Numbered from the stretch's first letter, positions 8,250 through 20,140 are shown. The stretch: DNA of 50,589 nucleotides from Flavobacterium omnivorum (GCF_900099915.1 NZ_FNDB01000022.1:1-50589), one strand, 5' to 3'. Notes: generated from the sequence alone by a model not told the origin. Numbers and translations are program-made.

Positions 8250-9839
8250 ATGGGCTTTTTAGAAGAAATACAACGCAGAAGAACTTTCGGGATTATATCG
8301 CATCCTGATGCCGGTAAAACAACACTTACAGAAAAACTACTCCTTTTTGGGGGTGCCATCCAAGAAGCGGGTGCTGTTAAAAACAATAAAATCAAAAAAG
8401 GAGCCACGAGCGATTTCATGGAAATTGAACGCCAAAGAGGAATTTCGGTTTCTACCTCAGTTTTGGCATTCAATTATAAAGATAAAAAAATAAACATATT
8501 AGATACTCCAGGACATAAGGATTTTGCAGAAGATACTTTTAGAACCTTAACGGCAGTAGACAGTGTGATTGTAGTAATTGACGTTGCCAAAGGTGTTGAG
8601 GAACAAACAGAGAAATTAGTAGCGGTTTGTAGAATGCGAAAAATACCAATTATCGTTTTCATTAACAAATTAGACCGAGAAGGAAAAGATGCTTTTGATC
8701 TAATGGATGAAGTGGAACAGAAACTTGGTTTAAAAGTAACTCCCCTGAGTTTCCCAATAGGAATGGGATATGACTTCCAAGGAATATACAATTTATGGGA
8801 GCAAAACATCAATCTTTTTAGTGGTGACAACCGCAAAAATATTGAAGAAACTATAGCTTTTTCAGATGTACAAAACCCACAATTAGAAAAAATTATTGGG
8901 CAAAAACCTGCTGCTACTTTGCGTGAAGAATTAGAATTAATAGACGAAGTTTATCCTAAATTTGATCGTCAGGACTATTTAGACGGAAAACTACAGCCTG
9001 TATTTTTTGGTTCTGCTTTAAATAATTTTGGTGTAAGAGAGTTATTGGACTGTTTTGTTCAAATTGCTCCATCGCCAAGACCAAAAGATTCCGAAACACG
9101 ATTGGTAGATCCAAAAGAAGAGAAAATGACTGGATTTGTTTTTAAAATCCATGCCAATATGGATCCAAAACACAGAGACCGTCTGGCCTTTATAAAAATT
9201 GTTTCAGGAACTTTTGAAAGAAACAAACCGTATTATCACGTACGCAAAAAGAAAAACTTAAAATTCTCCAGTCCAAATGCTTTTTTTGCAGAAAAAAAAG
9301 AAATTGTAGACATCTCGTATCCTGGAGATATTGTTGGTTTACATGATACCGGAAATTTCAAAATTGGTGATACGTTAACTGAAGGAGAAATCATGAGCTT
9401 CAAAGGAATTCCGAGTTTCTCTCCAGAACATTTCCGATACATCAACAATGCTGATCCCATGAAAGCCAAACAATTGGACAAAGGAATTGACCAATTGATG
9501 GATGAAGGTGTTGCACAGTTATTTACCTTAGAAATGAATAACCGAAAAATCATTGGAACAGTTGGAGCGCTTCAATACGAGGTTATCCAATACCGTTTGG
9601 AACATGAATATGGTGCAAAATGTACGTATGAAAATTTCCCAGTCCACAAGGCATGTTGGGTAAAACCAAACGACCTAAAAAGCGAAGAGTTTAAAGAATT
9701 TAGAAGAATTAAACAAAAATTCTTGGCACATGACAAATACGGACAATTAGTATTTCTGGCTGATTCTAATTTTACAATTCAAATGACACAAAATAAATAT
9801 CCAAACGTAAAACTATTCTTTACTTCGGAATTTGAATAA
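8250..9839 (+). CDS. prfC: Peptide chain release factor 3
   Basis: Translational GTPase that removes RF1/RF2 from the ribosome after peptide release. G-domain motifs are in order: SHPDAGKTT (residues 17-25), RGISVST switch, DTPGHKDF and NKLDREG. EF-G-like domain 2 and a C-terminal domain follow, with GALQYEV and ANDPMKAKQLDKG-type RF3 features (NNADPMKAKQLDKG here). With the ATG at 8250 the protein is 529 aa, the same as E. coli PrfC. The frame is open from a TTG at 8229, but that codon is part of the TACTTTTG promoter element. Monocistronic, between two terminators. Confidence 0.96.
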   Translation: MGFLEEIQRRRTFGIISHPDAGKTTLTEKLLLFGGAIQEAGAVKNNKIKKGATSDFMEIERQRGISVSTSVLAFNYKDKKINILDTPGHKDFAEDTFRTLTAVDSVIVVIDVAKGVEEQTEKLVAVCRMRKIPIIVFINKLDREGKDAFDLMDEVEQKLGLKVTPLSFPIGMGYDFQGIYNLWEQNINLFSGDNRKNIEETIAFSDVQNPQLEKIIGQKPAATLREELELIDEVYPKFDRQDYLDGKLQPVFFGSALNNFGVRELLDCFVQIAPSPRPKDSETRLVDPKEEKMTGFVFKIHANMDPKHRDRLAFIKIVSGTFERNKPYYHVRKKKNLKFSSPNAFFAEKKEIVDISYPGDIVGLHDTGNFKIGDTLTEGEIMSFKGIPSFSPEHFRYINNADPMKAKQLDKGIDQLMDEGVAQLFTLEMNNRKIIGTVGALQYEVIQYRLEHEYGAKCTYENFPVHKACWVKPNDLKSEEFKEFRRIKQKFLAHDKYGQLVFLADSNFTIQMTQNKYPNVKLFFTSEFE

Positions 9840-9856
9840 TATATAAGTTAAAAAAG

Positions 9857-9887
9857 ATTTCTGGATGACAATATGTTATCCAGAAAT
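9857..9887 (+). promoter_or_regulatory. Hairpin in the prfC 3' untranslated region
   Basis: ATTTCTGGAT (9857-9866) and ATCCAGAAAT (9878-9887) are perfect complements with an 11-nt loop. The hairpin lies just before the main terminator and may protect the mRNA 3' end. It has no U-tract of its own. Confidence 0.45.
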
Positions 9888-9896
9888 TAAAATAAA

Positions 9897-9928
9897 AAAA
9901 AACGCTAATTTAAAAATTAGCGTTTTTT
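9897..9928. terminator. Bidirectional terminator between prfC and the convergent gene
   Basis: Perfect 15-bp arms (9897-9911 and 9914-9928) around a 2-nt loop. The core is CGCTAATTT/AAATTAGCG, with an A-tract on one side and a T-tract on the other, so it can end transcription from both sides. Confidence 0.88.
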
Positions 9929-9954
9929 TTATGTTTTTAAAAATGATTCTTAGC

Positions 9955-10314
9955 TTAAGCCACCATACTTTCCAAACTTACTGCTTTTTTCAAAAAAGCT
10001 TTGATTAACAGGCGATTTGGTGCAGTACCAGAAGTAATAACTTGTTTTTTAGTATTTGTTCCTTCAGTAGATATCGTAGTATTTGGATCTTGTTTAGAAC
10101 CCATAAACCACAATACAAAGTTCATACTATTTGAGGATGAAACTGCAGAGACATTATCTTGTTTAGTGTTAGTTGTAACTTCAATTGTATTTACTTCTAC
10201 TACATTTTTTGAAGTTTGAGCAAAAACATTAGTGTTAGACAAGAAAATAAAAGCAAACATTAGGAAGCCATTCAACATGACTTTTTTACTTGCTTCTAAA
10301 GAAAAATATTTCAT
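9955..10314 (-). CDS. Small secreted protein of unknown function
   Basis: I recognise no named domain. The protein has an N-terminal signal peptide: a hydrophobic stretch GFLMFAFIFLS and a likely cleavage after NVFAQ near residue 33. It is followed by a Ser/Thr/Asn-rich segment, the motif NFVLWFMGSKQDPN, and a basic tail ITSGTAPNRLLIKAFLKKAVS. The ATG at 10314 (MKYFSLEASKK, 119 aa) is preferred over the one at 10344, whose extra residues MSIIKKKRIV come from an A-rich leader. A perfect 9-bp hairpin lies 22 nt upstream of the chosen start. The gene converges on prfC. Confidence 0.72.
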   Translation of the reverse strand: MKYFSLEASKKVMLNGFLMFAFIFLSNTNVFAQTSKNVVEVNTIEVTTNTKQDNVSAVSSSNSMNFVLWFMGSKQDPNTTISTEGTNTKKQVITSGTAPNRLLIKAFLKKAVSLESMVA

Positions 10315-10336
10315 AACAATTCGTTTTTTTTTTATA

Positions 10337-10359
10337 ATAGACAAAAAACATTTGTCTAT
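10337..10359 (-). promoter_or_regulatory. Hairpin or operator in the 5' leader of the small secreted protein gene
   Basis: ATAGACAAA (10337-10345) and TTTGTCTAT (10351-10359) form a perfect 9-bp inverted repeat with a 5-nt spacer, just upstream of the ATG at 10314. It could be an RNA hairpin controlling translation or a repressor site. No direct evidence favours either. Confidence 0.45.
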
Positions 10360-10720
10360 CTCGAGAGCGAAAATATATCATTTACAAACGAGCGAAAAAT
10401 ATTTTCGATAAAGAACCATAATACTCGTTTAAAGCACAAATTTGTTGTAAATAGCCAAGATTTAATGATGAGTTAATGTTGACATATTCAATAAACACGT
10501 TAACTTAAAGTGGTGAAATAATGGTAAGGCTCAAATAATAATAAAGCACAAACTAAAAAACAGTACAATTATACTAGTAGGTTTCTGGCAAAACCGAAGT
10601 ACATTTTGAGAATCAGATTTGATTTTTAAAAACCAAAAATCATTCCAATCACTTGTATTTCAAATTTAAAACGTTGAATGCAACTAGCAAATCCTCATAT
10701 TCAAGAAAAACATATAAATA
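10360..10720. other. Intergenic region without recognisable genes
   Basis: About 360 bp of AT-rich DNA between the small secreted protein gene and the terminator of the rpoC transcript. I see no credible ORF or structured RNA in it. Confidence 0.5.
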
Positions 10721-10746
10721 AAAAGGCTCCATTTCTGGAGCCTTTT
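10721..10746 (-). terminator. Terminator of the rpoBC transcript
   Basis: AAAAGGCTCCA (10721-10731) / TGGAGCCTTTT (10736-10746) form a perfect 11-bp stem with a 4-nt loop. Read on the minus strand it ends in U residues. It lies directly after the DUF3467 gene. Confidence 0.9.
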
Positions 10747-10753
10747 AAGAATA

Positions 10754-11065
10754 TTATGCTTGTCCCGCAGGACCAAAATTAAGCGGAATTGGTGCTTGTT
10801 CAGTGTCTTTTATTTCGCCATGAGCGATTTCAAAACGATGAATATTTTCTCCAATTGCTTTTAGCAATCTTTTAGTATGTTGTGGTGTCAAGACAATTCT
10901 TGATTTCACCTTAGCTTTAGGAATTCCTGGCATTATACTTACAAAATCTAAAACAAACTCAGATGAGGAGTGATTTATTATTGCTAAATTAGAATAAATT
11001 CCTTCAGCAATTTTTTCGTCTAACTCAATATTAATTTGCTCTTGTTGTTGATTAGAATTACTCAT
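10754..11065 (-). CDS. DUF3467 family protein
   Basis: Small acidic protein of 103 aa with the DUF3467 pattern: EGIYSNLAIINHSSSEFVLDFVSIMPGIPKAKVKSRIVLTPQHTKRLL. Its function is unknown. In Bacteroidota this gene follows rpoC, and here only 3 bp separate it from the rpoC stop. It is therefore almost certainly cotranscribed and translationally close to rpoC. It is the last gene of the operon, before a strong terminator. A role linked to RNA polymerase is suggested by position only. Confidence 0.9.
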   Translation of the reverse strand: MSNSNQQQEQINIELDEKIAEGIYSNLAIINHSSSEFVLDFVSIMPGIPKAKVKSRIVLTPQHTKRLLKAIGENIHRFEIAHGEIKDTEQAPIPLNFGPAGQA

Positions 11066-11068
11066 ACC

Positions 11069-14000
11069 TTAATAAATATATTCCTCTTTATTAGCCATCA
11101 TATCATTGTAATCTTCTTTCGAACCTACAATCGTATTATCATATTCTCTCATACCCGTTCCAGCAGGAATTCTATGTCCAACAATTACATTTTCTTTCAA
11201 TCCTTCTAAGTAATCGATTTTACCTGCAACAGCAGCTTCATTCAGTACTTTAGTCGTTTCTTGGAAAGATGCAGCAGAGATAAATGATTTTGTTTGAAGT
11301 GATGCTCTAGTAATACCTTGTAAAACTGGTGTTGCCGTTGCAGTAACAACATCACGAGCTACAACAAGATTTTTGTCTGTACGTTTCAATAAAGAGTTTT
11401 CATCACGCAACTCACGAGGCGTAATAATTTGTCCTTCTTTTAATGCACTAGAATCTCCAGCATCTTCAACCACTTTCATACCATATAATTTATCATTTTG
11501 AACGATAAAATCTTTAGTGTGAATCAATTGATCTTCTAAGAATAAAGTATCACCTGGATCTTGAACTCTAACTTTACGCATCATTTGACGTATTACTACT
11601 TCAAAGTGTTTATCGTTAATTTTCACCCCTTGTAAACGGTATACTTCTTGAATTTCATTAACCAAATACTGTTGAACAGCTGCTGGTCCTTGAATTCTTA
11701 AAATATCATCCGGAGTAATTGCACCATCAGATAAAGGTACACCTGCTCTTACGAAGTCATTTTCTTGAACTAGAATTTGGCTTGATAATTTAACCAAGTA
11801 TTTTCTAATGTCTCCAAATTTAGATTCGATAACAACCTCACGATTCCCTCTTTTGATTTTTCCAAAAGAAACAACACCGTCAATCTCAGACACAACAGCT
11901 GGATTAGAAGGATTACGAGCTTCTAATAACTCTGTAATTCTAGGCAAACCTCCTGTAATATCTCCAGATTTAGAAGAACGACGTGGAATTTTAACCAATA
12001 CTTTACCTGCTTTAATTTTCTCCCCGTTTTCAACCATCAAGTGGGCTCCAACTGGTAAGTTATAAGAACGAATCAATTCATTGTCTTTACCGTAAACCAA
12101 TAAAGTTGGAATTAATTTCTTAGCTCTAGATTCAGAAATTACTTTCTCTTGGAAACCAGTTTGCTCATCAATTTCAACCATGAATGATTGACCTTGCTCT
12201 AATTCTTCATAAGCAATTTTACCGGTAAATTCAGAGACGATAACTCCATTATATGGATCCCATTTACAAATCACATCTCCTTTTACAACAGATTGACCGT
12301 CTTTAACAAAGATACTTGAACCGTAAGGAATATTATTAGTGCTCAATAAGATACCTGTTCTTTCATCAATTAATTTCAATTCAGTTGAACGAGATACTAC
12401 AATATCAACTGCATTACCCTCACTGTCTTCTCCTTTAACTGTTTTTAAATCTTCAATTTCGAGTTTACCGTTAAATTTCGTAATAATACTAGATTCTTCA
12501 GAGATACCACCCGCAACCCCACCAACGTGGAATGTACGTAATGTCAACTGTGTTCCAGGCTCTCCAATAGATTGTGCTGCAATTACACCAACTGCTTCAC
12601 CTCTTTGTGTCATCTTACCAGTAGCTAAATTTCTACCGTAACATTTAGCACAAATCCCTTTTGGCGCTTCACAAACAAGAGGAGAACGAACTTCCACTTT
12701 CTCGATTGGAGAAGCTTCAATTAGCTTCATTATTGCCTCAGTAATTTGTTTTCCAGATTCGATTAAAACTTCATTAGTTAAAGGATTAATAACATCTTGC
12801 AAAGCAACACGTCCTAAAATTCTTTCTCCTAAAGTTTCAACTATTTCCTCATTCTTTTTCAATGCTGAAACTTCAACACCTCTAAGTGTACCACAATCAT
12901 CGATATTAACAATAACATCTTGCGATACATCATGCAATCTTCTTGTTAAGTATCCTGCATCTGCCGTTTTCAAAGCTGTATCCGCAAGACCTTTACGCGC
13001 ACCGTGAGTAGAAATAAAGTACTCAAGGATCGAAAGACCTTCTTTAAAGTTAGAAAGAATCGGGTTTTCAATAATTTCACCACCACCAGCAGTAGATTTT
13101 TTTGGCTTAGCCATCAAACCACGCATACCAGTTAACTGACGAATTTGTTCTTTGGAACCCCTTGCTCCAGAATCAAGCATCATATACACCGAGTTGAAAC
13201 CTTGTTGGTCTTCTCTTATGTTTTTCATTGCTAATTCTGTCAATTGAGCATTTGCTGAAGTCCAAACATCAATAACTTGGTTGTAACGTTCGTTATTTGT
13301 GATAAGACCCATGTTATAATTAGCAGAAATACCTTGAACTTGTTCTCTGGCGTCTGCAATTAATTTAGGTTTTTGATCTGGAATTCTAATATCTCCAAGA
13401 GAGAATGACAATCCACCTTTGAAGGCAAATTTGTACCCCATATCTTTCATGTTATCCAAGAAAGCCGCTGTTGTAGGTACATCAGTAGAACTTAATACGT
13501 GCCCAATAATGTCTCTAAGATTTTTCTTAGTCAATACATCATTGATATATCCTGCTGCTTCTGGCACTACTTCATTAAACAATACACGACCAGCAGTCGT
13601 TTTAATGATTTGGTAAACCAAGTCACCTGCTTCATTAAAATGTTTTGCTCTAATTTTAACAGAAGCATTCAATTCTAATCTACCTTCGTTCAAAGCAATA
13701 TTTACTTCTTCAGCAGAATAAAAAGTGATTCCTTCTCCTAAAATTTTAAGTTCAGGAGTTGACAAACGCTCTTTGGTCATATAATAAAGACCAAGCACCA
13801 TGTCTTGAGAAGGTACCGTAATTGGAGCTCCATTAGCAGGATTCAGAATATTGTGAGAACCTAACATTAAAAGTTGCGCTTCCAAAATAGCTTCTGGTCC
13901 TAGTGGCAAGTGAACTGCCATTTGATCCCCATCAAAATCCGCATTAAATGCAGTACAAACTAAAGGGTGCAATTGGATTGCTTTTCCTTCAATTAATTTT

Positions 14001-15382
14001 GGTTGGAATGCTTGGATACCTAATCTGTGCAAAGTAGGAGCACGATTCAGTAATATTGGGTGACCTTTGATTACATTTTCAAGGATATCCCAAACTACAG
14101 GCTCTTTCTTATCTATTATTTTCTTAGCTGATTTAACCGTTTTTACAATTCCTCTTTCTATCAATTTACGGATAACAAAAGGTTTGTACAATTCTGCTGC
14201 CATATCTTTTGGGATACCACATTCAGATAATTTCAATTCAGGTCCAACAACAATTACCGAACGAGCAGAATAATCTACACGTTTTCCAAGTAAGTTTTGA
14301 CGGAAACGACCTTGTTTTCCTTTCAGGGAATCCGAAAGTGATTTTAATGGTCTGTTTGATTCTGTTTTTACTGCAGAAGCTTTACGCGTATTATCGAAAA
14401 GTGAATCTACCGATTCTTGCAGCATACGTTTTTCGTTTCTTAAGATCACTTCTGGAGCTTTAATCTCCATTAATCTTTTCAAACGGTTATTACGGATGAT
14501 TACACGACGGTACAAATCATTTAAATCTGAAGTTGCAAAACGACCTCCATCAAGTGGCACAAGTGGACGCAATTCTGGTGGAATAACTGGTACCACTTTC
14601 ATAATCATCCATTCCGGACGATTCTCGCGGTTCAAGTTAGACTCACGGAAAGATTCAACAACCTGTAATCTTTTTAACGCTTCAGTTTTACGTTGTTTAG
14701 ATGTTTCATTGTTAGCATTATGTCTTAATTGGTAAGATAATTGATCTAAATCAATTCTTGCCAATAAATCCATAATACACTCTGCTCCCATTTTGGCAAC
14801 AAATTTATTAGGATCAAAATCATCAAGATATTGGTTGTCAGCAGGAAGAGTGTCTAAAATATTCAAATATTCTTCTTCTGTCAAAAAGTCCAATCTTTGT
14901 ACTGATTCACCTTCTGCATTTTTAGCAATACCGGCTTGGATTACTACGTATCTTTCGTAGTAAATAATCATATCTAATTTCTTAGATGGAAGACCAAGGA
15001 TATAACCAATTTTGTTTGGAAGAGAACGGAAATACCAGATATGAGCAATTGGCACAACAAGATTGATGTGACCTACTCTGTCTCTACGTACTTTTTTCTC
15101 AGTTACTTCAACACCACAACGGTCACAGATGATTCCTTTGTAACGTATTCTTTTATATTTACCACAAGCACATTCAAAATCTTTTACTGGTCCGAAAATA
15201 CGTTCGCAGAAAAGACCATCACGCTCTGGTTTGTGCGTTCTGTAGTTGATAGTTTCTGGCTTTAACACTTCACCTCTCGACTCTTTCAAGATAGATTCAG
15301 GAGAAGCAAGGCCGATTGAGATTTTACTAAACCTTTTTACAGGGTTTTTATCTTTATTGTTATTATTTCTATTATTTATCAT
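11069..15382 (-). CDS. rpoC: DNA-directed RNA polymerase subunit beta'
   Basis: Largest catalytic subunit of RNA polymerase. Seen: the N-terminal zinc site C71, C73, C86, C89 ([13 protein letters not shown]...CDRCG); the active-site Mg motif NADFDGDQM; the second zinc cluster region [13 protein letters not shown]; the bridge-helix/trigger-loop stretch [16 protein letters not shown]; and the C-terminal region ending KEEYIY. The 1437-aa length is normal for Bacteroidota. It lies 301 bp downstream of rpoB on the same strand, longer than the usual rpoB-rpoC gap, but no T-tract terminator is visible between them, so cotranscription is likely. Confidence 0.98.
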   Translation of the reverse strand: MINNRNNNNKDKNPVKRFSKISIGLASPESILKESRGEVLKPETINYRTHKPERDGLFCERIFGPVKDFECACGKYKRIRYKGIICDRCGVEVTEKKVRRDRVGHINLVVPIAHIWYFRSLPNKIGYILGLPSKKLDMIIYYERYVVIQAGIAKNAEGESVQRLDFLTEEEYLNILDTLPADNQYLDDFDPNKFVAKMGAECIMDLLARIDLDQLSYQLRHNANNETSKQRKTEALKRLQVVESFRESNLNRENRPEWMIMKVVPVIPPELRPLVPLDGGRFATSDLNDLYRRVIIRNNRLKRLMEIKAPEVILRNEKRMLQESVDSLFDNTRKASAVKTESNRPLKSLSDSLKGKQGRFRQNLLGKRVDYSARSVIVVGPELKLSECGIPKDMAAELYKPFVIRKLIERGIVKTVKSAKKIIDKKEPVVWDILENVIKGHPILLNRAPTLHRLGIQAFQPKLIEGKAIQLHPLVCTAFNADFDGDQMAVHLPLGPEAILEAQLLMLGSHNILNPANGAPITVPSQDMVLGLYYMTKERLSTPELKILGEGITFYSAEEVNIALNEGRLELNASVKIRAKHFNEAGDLVYQIIKTTAGRVLFNEVVPEAAGYINDVLTKKNLRDIIGHVLSSTDVPTTAAFLDNMKDMGYKFAFKGGLSFSLGDIRIPDQKPKLIADAREQVQGISANYNMGLITNNERYNQVIDVWTSANAQLTELAMKNIREDQQGFNSVYMMLDSGARGSKEQIRQLTGMRGLMAKPKKSTAGGGEIIENPILSNFKEGLSILEYFISTHGARKGLADTALKTADAGYLTRRLHDVSQDVIVNIDDCGTLRGVEVSALKKNEEIVETLGERILGRVALQDVINPLTNEVLIESGKQITEAIMKLIEASPIEKVEVRSPLVCEAPKGICAKCYGRNLATGKMTQRGEAVGVIAAQSIGEPGTQLTLRTFHVGGVAGGISEESSIITKFNGKLEIEDLKTVKGEDSEGNAVDIVVSRSTELKLIDERTGILLSTNNIPYGSSIFVKDGQSVVKGDVICKWDPYNGVIVSEFTGKIAYEELEQGQSFMVEIDEQTGFQEKVISESRAKKLIPTLLVYGKDNELIRSYNLPVGAHLMVENGEKIKAGKVLVKIPRRSSKSGDITGGLPRITELLEARNPSNPAVVSEIDGVVSFGKIKRGNREVVIESKFGDIRKYLVKLSSQILVQENDFVRAGVPLSDGAITPDDILRIQGPAAVQQYLVNEIQEVYRLQGVKINDKHFEVVIRQMMRKVRVQDPGDTLFLEDQLIHTKDFIVQNDKLYGMKVVEDAGDSSALKEGQIITPRELRDENSLLKRTDKNLVVARDVVTATATPVLQGITRASLQTKSFISAASFQETTKVLNEAAVAGKIDYLEGLKENVIVGHRIPAGTGMREYDNTIVGSKEDYNDMMANKEEYIY

Positions 15383-15683
15383 AGTTTTTACTATTGATTT
15401 ATTTGCAATTAAAAAATTGATTTACATCTAAGTCGAAAGTTTAAGGTATAAGGTCGAAAGTCATTCGAGACTTTAAAACTTTATGACATTTGACTGGCGA
15501 CTAAAAGATTACCACGGATCACTTCTCTAAACTTCAACAAATTTTTGAAGTGCTAGTTATAAAATCTTTTAATATTTTATAAAAAATCGGAACGGGTTAC
15601 GGGTCTAAATCCTAAAAACTCTTATAAATGAGTAATCAGTTTCCAGATATTTCTACCTGAAAACTGAATACTGTAAACTTTTT
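15383..15683. other. rpoB-rpoC intergenic spacer
   Basis: 301 bp without a gene. It holds short AAGTCGAAAGTC-like repeats near 15430-15465. It also has an imperfect inverted repeat, CAGTTTCCAG (15638-15647) with CTGAAAACTG (15658-15667), which could be an RNA processing hairpin. No clear terminator or promoter is visible. Confidence 0.45.
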
Positions 15684-18600
15684 TTATTCTTCTAAACGAA
15701 TGTCAAGTCCAAGACCTTTCAATTCATGCATCAATACATTGAATGATTCTGGTAATCCTGGTTCTGGCATAGATTCACCTTTAACGATAGCTTCGTAAGT
15801 TTTTGCTCTACCAATAACATCATCAGACTTAACAGTCAAGATTTCTCTAAGTGTACTTGATGCTCCATAAGCTTCAAGTGCCCAAACCTCCATCTCTCCA
15901 AAACGTTGTCCTCCAAATTGAGCTTTACCTCCAAGTGGCTGTTGAGTAATCAACGAGTACGGTCCTATAGAACGTGCGTGCATTTTATCGTCAACCATGT
16001 GACCCAGTTTCAACATGTAGATAACTCCTACTGTTGCTGCTTGATGGAAACGTTCTCCTGTACCACCATCATATAAATGGGTATGTCCAAAACGTGGTAT
16101 TCCAGCTTCATCAGTCAATTCATTAATTTGATCAAGAGTTGCTCCGTCAAAAATTGGTGTAGCAAATTTTCTACCCAAGTTCTGTCCAGCCCAACCAAGA
16201 ACCGTTTCATAAATTTGACCAATGTTCATACGTGAAGGTACTCCAAGTGGGTTCAACACGATATCAACTGGCGTTCCGTCTTCAAGGAAAGGCATATCTT
16301 CATGACGAACGATACGAGCAACAATACCTTTGTTACCGTGACGTCCCGCCATTTTATCCCCAACTTTTAACTTACGTTTTTTGGCTATATATACTTTCGC
16401 TAATTTCAAGATACCTGCTGGCAATTCATCCCCAACAGTGATCGTGAATTTCTCTCTACGTAAAGCACCCTGTAAATCGTTCAATTTAATTTTATAGTTA
16501 TGAATTAAATCATTCACCATTTTATTAGCTGCATCATCTGCAACCCATTGACCTTTACTTAAGTGAGCAAAATCTTCTACAGCATAAAGCATTTTTTGTG
16601 TGTATTTTTTACCTTTTGGTAAAACTTCTTCACCCAAATCATTCATTACACCCTGAGATGTTTTTCCGTTCACGATCAAGAAAAGTTTCTCCACTAATTT
16701 GTCTTTTAATTCAACAAATTTAACTTCAAACTCCATTTCAAGTGCTCCTAAAGCATCTTTGTCCTGAGTACGTTTACGTTTATCTTTTACGGCTCTTGCG
16801 AACAATTTTTTATCTAAAACAACACCATGTAAAGAAGGAGACGCTTTCAACGAAGCATCTTTTACATCACCTGCTTTATCCCCAAAGATTGCACGAAGCA
16901 ATTTCTCTTCCGGAGTAGGATCTGATTCTCCTTTTGGAGTAATTTTTCCGATCAAAATGTCACCAGGTTTAACCTCGGCTCCAATTCTAATCATACCATT
17001 TTCATCTAAATCTTTAGTAGCTTCTTCAGAAACGTTTGGTATATCATTCGTTAATTCCTCGTTACCTAATTTAGTATCTCTAACTTCTAATGAATAATCA
17101 TCCACATGAATAGAGGTAAAAATATCGTCACGAACTACTTTTTCAGAAATTACAATCGCATCCTCAAAGTTGTATCCTTTCCATGGCATAAAAGCAACTT
17201 TTAGGTTACGACCTAAAGCTAATTCCCCATTTTGAGTCGCATATCCTTCTGATAATACTTGTCCAGGCACCACTCTATCCCCTTTTCTTACGATCGGTTT
17301 CAGGTTGATACTTGTACCTTGATTGGTTTTTCTAAATTTAATTAGATTGTATGTTTTTTCATCAGGCTCAAAACTTACCATTCTTTCTTCTTCAGAACGG
17401 TCGTATTTGATAGTGATGATATTTGCATCTACATATTCTATAACTCCATCTCCTTCAGCATTAATCAATACTCTAGAATCAGAAGCTACTTGACGCTCTA
17501 AACCAGTTCCAACAATAGGAGCTTCAGGACGAATTAATGGTACGGCCTGACGCATCATGTTAGATCCCATCAAGGCTCTATTCGCATCATCATGTTCCAA
17601 GAAAGGAATCAATGAGGCAGAAATAGAAGCAATTTGATTTGGAGCAACATCGGTGTAATCCACTCTTGTTGGCTCAATTACTGGGAAATCACCCTCTTGA
17701 CGTGCAATAACGTCTTCGGCAGTAATTTTTCCAGTAGCATCCATTTGAATGTTTGCTTGTGCAATTAACATTCCTTCTTCTTCTTCAGCACTTAAGTAAA
17801 CAGGAGTAGATACTAAATCTACAGTTCCATTAGTTACTTTACGGTATGGTGTTTCAATGAAACCCATTCCGTTTACTTTAGCATAAACACCAAGAGAGGA
17901 TATCAAACCAATGTTTGGTCCCTCAGGAGTTTCAATTGGACATAAACGTCCATAATGCGTATAGTGAACGTCACGTACCTCAAAACCTGCTCTTTCTCTC
18001 GAAAGTCCACCTGGTCCTAGTGCAGATAATCTTCTCTTGTGCGTAATCTCGGCAAGTGGATTCGTTTGATCCATAAACTGAGACAACTGGTTTGTTCCAA
18101 AGAAAGAATTGATAACAGATGATAATGTTTTTGCATTAATCAAATCTATTGGTGTAAACACCTCGTTATCTCTAACGTTCATTCTCTCACGAATAGTTCT
18201 CGCCATACGCGCTAGTCCAACACCGAATTGTTGAGACAATTGTTCACCAACTGTTCTTACACGACGGTTTGATAAGTGATCAATATCATCAATCTCTGCT
18301 TTAGAGTTGATCAATTCAATCAAATATTTCACGATAGTTATGATATCTTCTTTGGTCAAGACTTGCTTTTCCATTGGAGTATCCAACCCTAATTTTTTAT
18401 TAATTCTGTAACGACCTACTTCACCTAAGTTATAACGTTGGTCAGAGAAGAACAATTTATCAATAATACCACGAGCCGTTTCTTCATCAGGCGGTTCAGC
18501 ATTACGCAATTGTCTATAAATATGTTCTACAGCCTCTTTTTCAGAGTTTGTGGGATCTTTTTGTAGCGTATTATGGATGATGGCATAATCACCTTGATTA

Positions 18601-19499
18601 GCATCTTCTTTATGCAACAAAATAGATTTAACGTTAGAATCAATGATCTCTTCCACATTATCTTTGTCGATAATGGTATCTCTATCAAGGATTATTTCGT
18701 TACGTTCGATAGAAACGACTTCACCTGTATCTTCATCAACGAAATCTTCATGCCATGTATTCAATACACGAGCAGCTAATTTTCTACCGATATACTTTTT
18801 AAGTCCTGTTTTAGACACTTTTATTTCCTCTGCAAGATCAAAAATCTCAAGGATATCCTTGTCTCTTTCAAATCCAATGGCACGGAATAAAGTAGTTACA
18901 GGTAATTTTTTCTTTCTGTCAATATAAGCATACATAACACTGTTTATATCTGTAGAAAATTCTATCCAAGAACCTTTAAAAGGAATTACTCTGGCAGAAT
19001 ACAATTTTGTTCCATTTGCATGGAATGATTGACCAAAGAAAACCCCAGGAGATCTGTGTAATTGAGAAACAACTACACGTTCGGCGCCATTAATAACAAA
19101 GGTACCACTTGGTGTCATATAAGGAATTGTACCAAGATAAACATCTTGAACAATAGTTTCAAAATCTTCGTGTTCTGGATCTGTACAATATAGTTTTAAC
19201 CTTGCTTTTAAAGGCACACTATAAGTAAGTCCTCTTTCTATACATTCTTGAATAGTATAACGTGGTGGATCTACAAAATAATCAAGGAATTCCAATACAA
19301 AGTTATTTCTTGTATCAGTAATTGGGAAATTTTCCATGAAGGTATTGTAAAGCCCTTCGTCACCTCTTTCGTCAGATTTAGTTTCTAATTGAAAAAAATC
19401 TTTAAACGATTTAACCTGAACATCTAGAAAATCTGGATAGTCAGGAATATTTTTTGTAGAGGCAAAATTCAATCTTTCAGTCTGATTTGTTAGCATCAA
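15684..19499 (-). CDS. rpoB: DNA-directed RNA polymerase subunit beta
   Basis: Catalytic RNA polymerase subunit that forms one pincer of the active-site cleft. It starts [25 protein letters not shown]; the second ATG (19496) is an equally possible start. The rifampicin-binding stretch [28 protein letters not shown] keeps the residues equivalent to E. coli S512, Q513, D516, H526, R529 and S531, so it looks drug-sensitive. Also seen: [14 protein letters not shown], and the [10 protein letters not shown] lysine motif near the active site. 1271 aa, normal for the phylum. A 272-bp leader with two hairpins separates it from rplL. Confidence 0.98.
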   Translation of the reverse strand: MMLTNQTERLNFASTKNIPDYPDFLDVQVKSFKDFFQLETKSDERGDEGLYNTFMENFPITDTRNNFVLEFLDYFVDPPRYTIQECIERGLTYSVPLKARLKLYCTDPEHEDFETIVQDVYLGTIPYMTPSGTFVINGAERVVVSQLHRSPGVFFGQSFHANGTKLYSARVIPFKGSWIEFSTDINSVMYAYIDRKKKLPVTTLFRAIGFERDKDILEIFDLAEEIKVSKTGLKKYIGRKLAARVLNTWHEDFVDEDTGEVVSIERNEIILDRDTIIDKDNVEEIIDSNVKSILLHKEDANQGDYAIIHNTLQKDPTNSEKEAVEHIYRQLRNAEPPDEETARGIIDKLFFSDQRYNLGEVGRYRINKKLGLDTPMEKQVLTKEDIITIVKYLIELINSKAEIDDIDHLSNRRVRTVGEQLSQQFGVGLARMARTIRERMNVRDNEVFTPIDLINAKTLSSVINSFFGTNQLSQFMDQTNPLAEITHKRRLSALGPGGLSRERAGFEVRDVHYTHYGRLCPIETPEGPNIGLISSLGVYAKVNGMGFIETPYRKVTNGTVDLVSTPVYLSAEEEEGMLIAQANIQMDATGKITAEDVIARQEGDFPVIEPTRVDYTDVAPNQIASISASLIPFLEHDDANRALMGSNMMRQAVPLIRPEAPIVGTGLERQVASDSRVLINAEGDGVIEYVDANIITIKYDRSEEERMVSFEPDEKTYNLIKFRKTNQGTSINLKPIVRKGDRVVPGQVLSEGYATQNGELALGRNLKVAFMPWKGYNFEDAIVISEKVVRDDIFTSIHVDDYSLEVRDTKLGNEELTNDIPNVSEEATKDLDENGMIRIGAEVKPGDILIGKITPKGESDPTPEEKLLRAIFGDKAGDVKDASLKASPSLHGVVLDKKLFARAVKDKRKRTQDKDALGALEMEFEVKFVELKDKLVEKLFLIVNGKTSQGVMNDLGEEVLPKGKKYTQKMLYAVEDFAHLSKGQWVADDAANKMVNDLIHNYKIKLNDLQGALRREKFTITVGDELPAGILKLAKVYIAKKRKLKVGDKMAGRHGNKGIVARIVRHEDMPFLEDGTPVDIVLNPLGVPSRMNIGQIYETVLGWAGQNLGRKFATPIFDGATLDQINELTDEAGIPRFGHTHLYDGGTGERFHQAATVGVIYMLKLGHMVDDKMHARSIGPYSLITQQPLGGKAQFGGQRFGEMEVWALEAYGASSTLREILTVKSDDVIGRAKTYEAIVKGESMPEPGLPESFNVLMHELKGLGLDIRLEE

Positions 19500-19535
19500 T
19501 GGACAAAATTTTGATTAAAAAAGTAATTTTTTTTA

Positions 19536-19556
19536 TGTAAATAGCATTTATTTACA
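19536..19556 (-). promoter_or_regulatory. Hairpin in the rpoB leader
   Basis: TGTAAATA (19536-19543) and TATTTACA (19549-19556) form a perfect 8-bp stem with a 5-nt loop, 37 bp upstream of the rpoB start. It may be a leader RNA structure. Its role is unknown. Confidence 0.4.
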
Positions 19557-19710
19557 CTTTTCTTTTACAACCATTACATCTTTAAAAACCAATTTAAGAT
19601 AACTACTTTCTTATTATCTGTTAATTTTTTTTCCTCGTAATGGGTAAAATGAATTTATTTAAAAGACTAAAATGCAAGAACACAAGGCAGCCTTTTGTTA
19701 TACGAAAAAT

Positions 19711-19749
19711 GGTTTAGGTCATTGGATGATTAAACCCAAGACCTAAACC
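19711..19749 (-). terminator. Attenuator-like hairpin between rplL and rpoB
   Basis: GGTTTAGGTC (19711-19720) and GACCTAAACC (19740-19749) are perfect complements. On the minus strand the stem is followed by AUUUUUCG, a short U-tract. It lies 23 bp after the rplL stop and about 210 bp before rpoB. That is where E. coli has its partial terminator lowering rpoBC relative to the ribosomal protein genes. Partial termination here is inferred. Confidence 0.7.
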
Positions 19750-19771
19750 TTATTCTTAAAACTGATTTTAA

Positions 19772-20140
19772 CTATTTAAGTTCAACCTCAGCTCCAGCTT
19801 CTTCTAAAGATTTTTTAAGCCCTTCAGCTTCTTCTTTAGAAACACCTTCTTTAACGTTGCTTGGTGCGCTATCTACCACATCTTTAGCTTCTTTCAAACC
19901 TAAACCTGTAAGTTCTTTAACCAATTTCACTACAGCTAATTTAGAAGCACCTGCTGCTTTTAATACAACTGTAAATTCAGTTTGAACATCTTCAGCAGCA
20001 GCTTCGCCACCACCTGAAACTACTACAGCTGCAGCAGCTGGTTCGATTCCGTACTCATCTTTTAATATTGTTGCTAATTCGTTAACTTCTTTTACCGTTA
20101 GGTTAACTAATTGTTCTGCGAATTGTTTCAAATCTGCCAT
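19772..20140 (-). CDS. rplL: 50S ribosomal protein bL12 (L7/L12)
   Basis: Stalk protein of the large ribosomal subunit that recruits translational GTPases. 122 aa with the expected three parts: an N-terminal dimerisation domain ([22 protein letters not shown]), an Ala/Gly-rich hinge ([17 protein letters not shown]), and a C-terminal factor-binding domain ([27 protein letters not shown]). It follows rplJ in the usual order with a 92-bp gap. An attenuator-like hairpin comes after it. Confidence 0.98.
   Translation of the reverse strand: MADLKQFAEQLVNLTVKEVNELATILKDEYGIEPAAAAVVVSGGGEAAAEDVQTEFTVVLKAAGASKLAVVKLVKELTGLGLKEAKDVVDSAPSNVKEGVSKEEAEGLKKSLEEAGAEVELK

Noticed and set aside
17950..18150. 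Possible rifampicin-resistance changes in RpoB
   Set aside because: The resistance positions carry the usual sensitive residues; S-to-A and N-to-T differences nearby are at positions I recall as variable.
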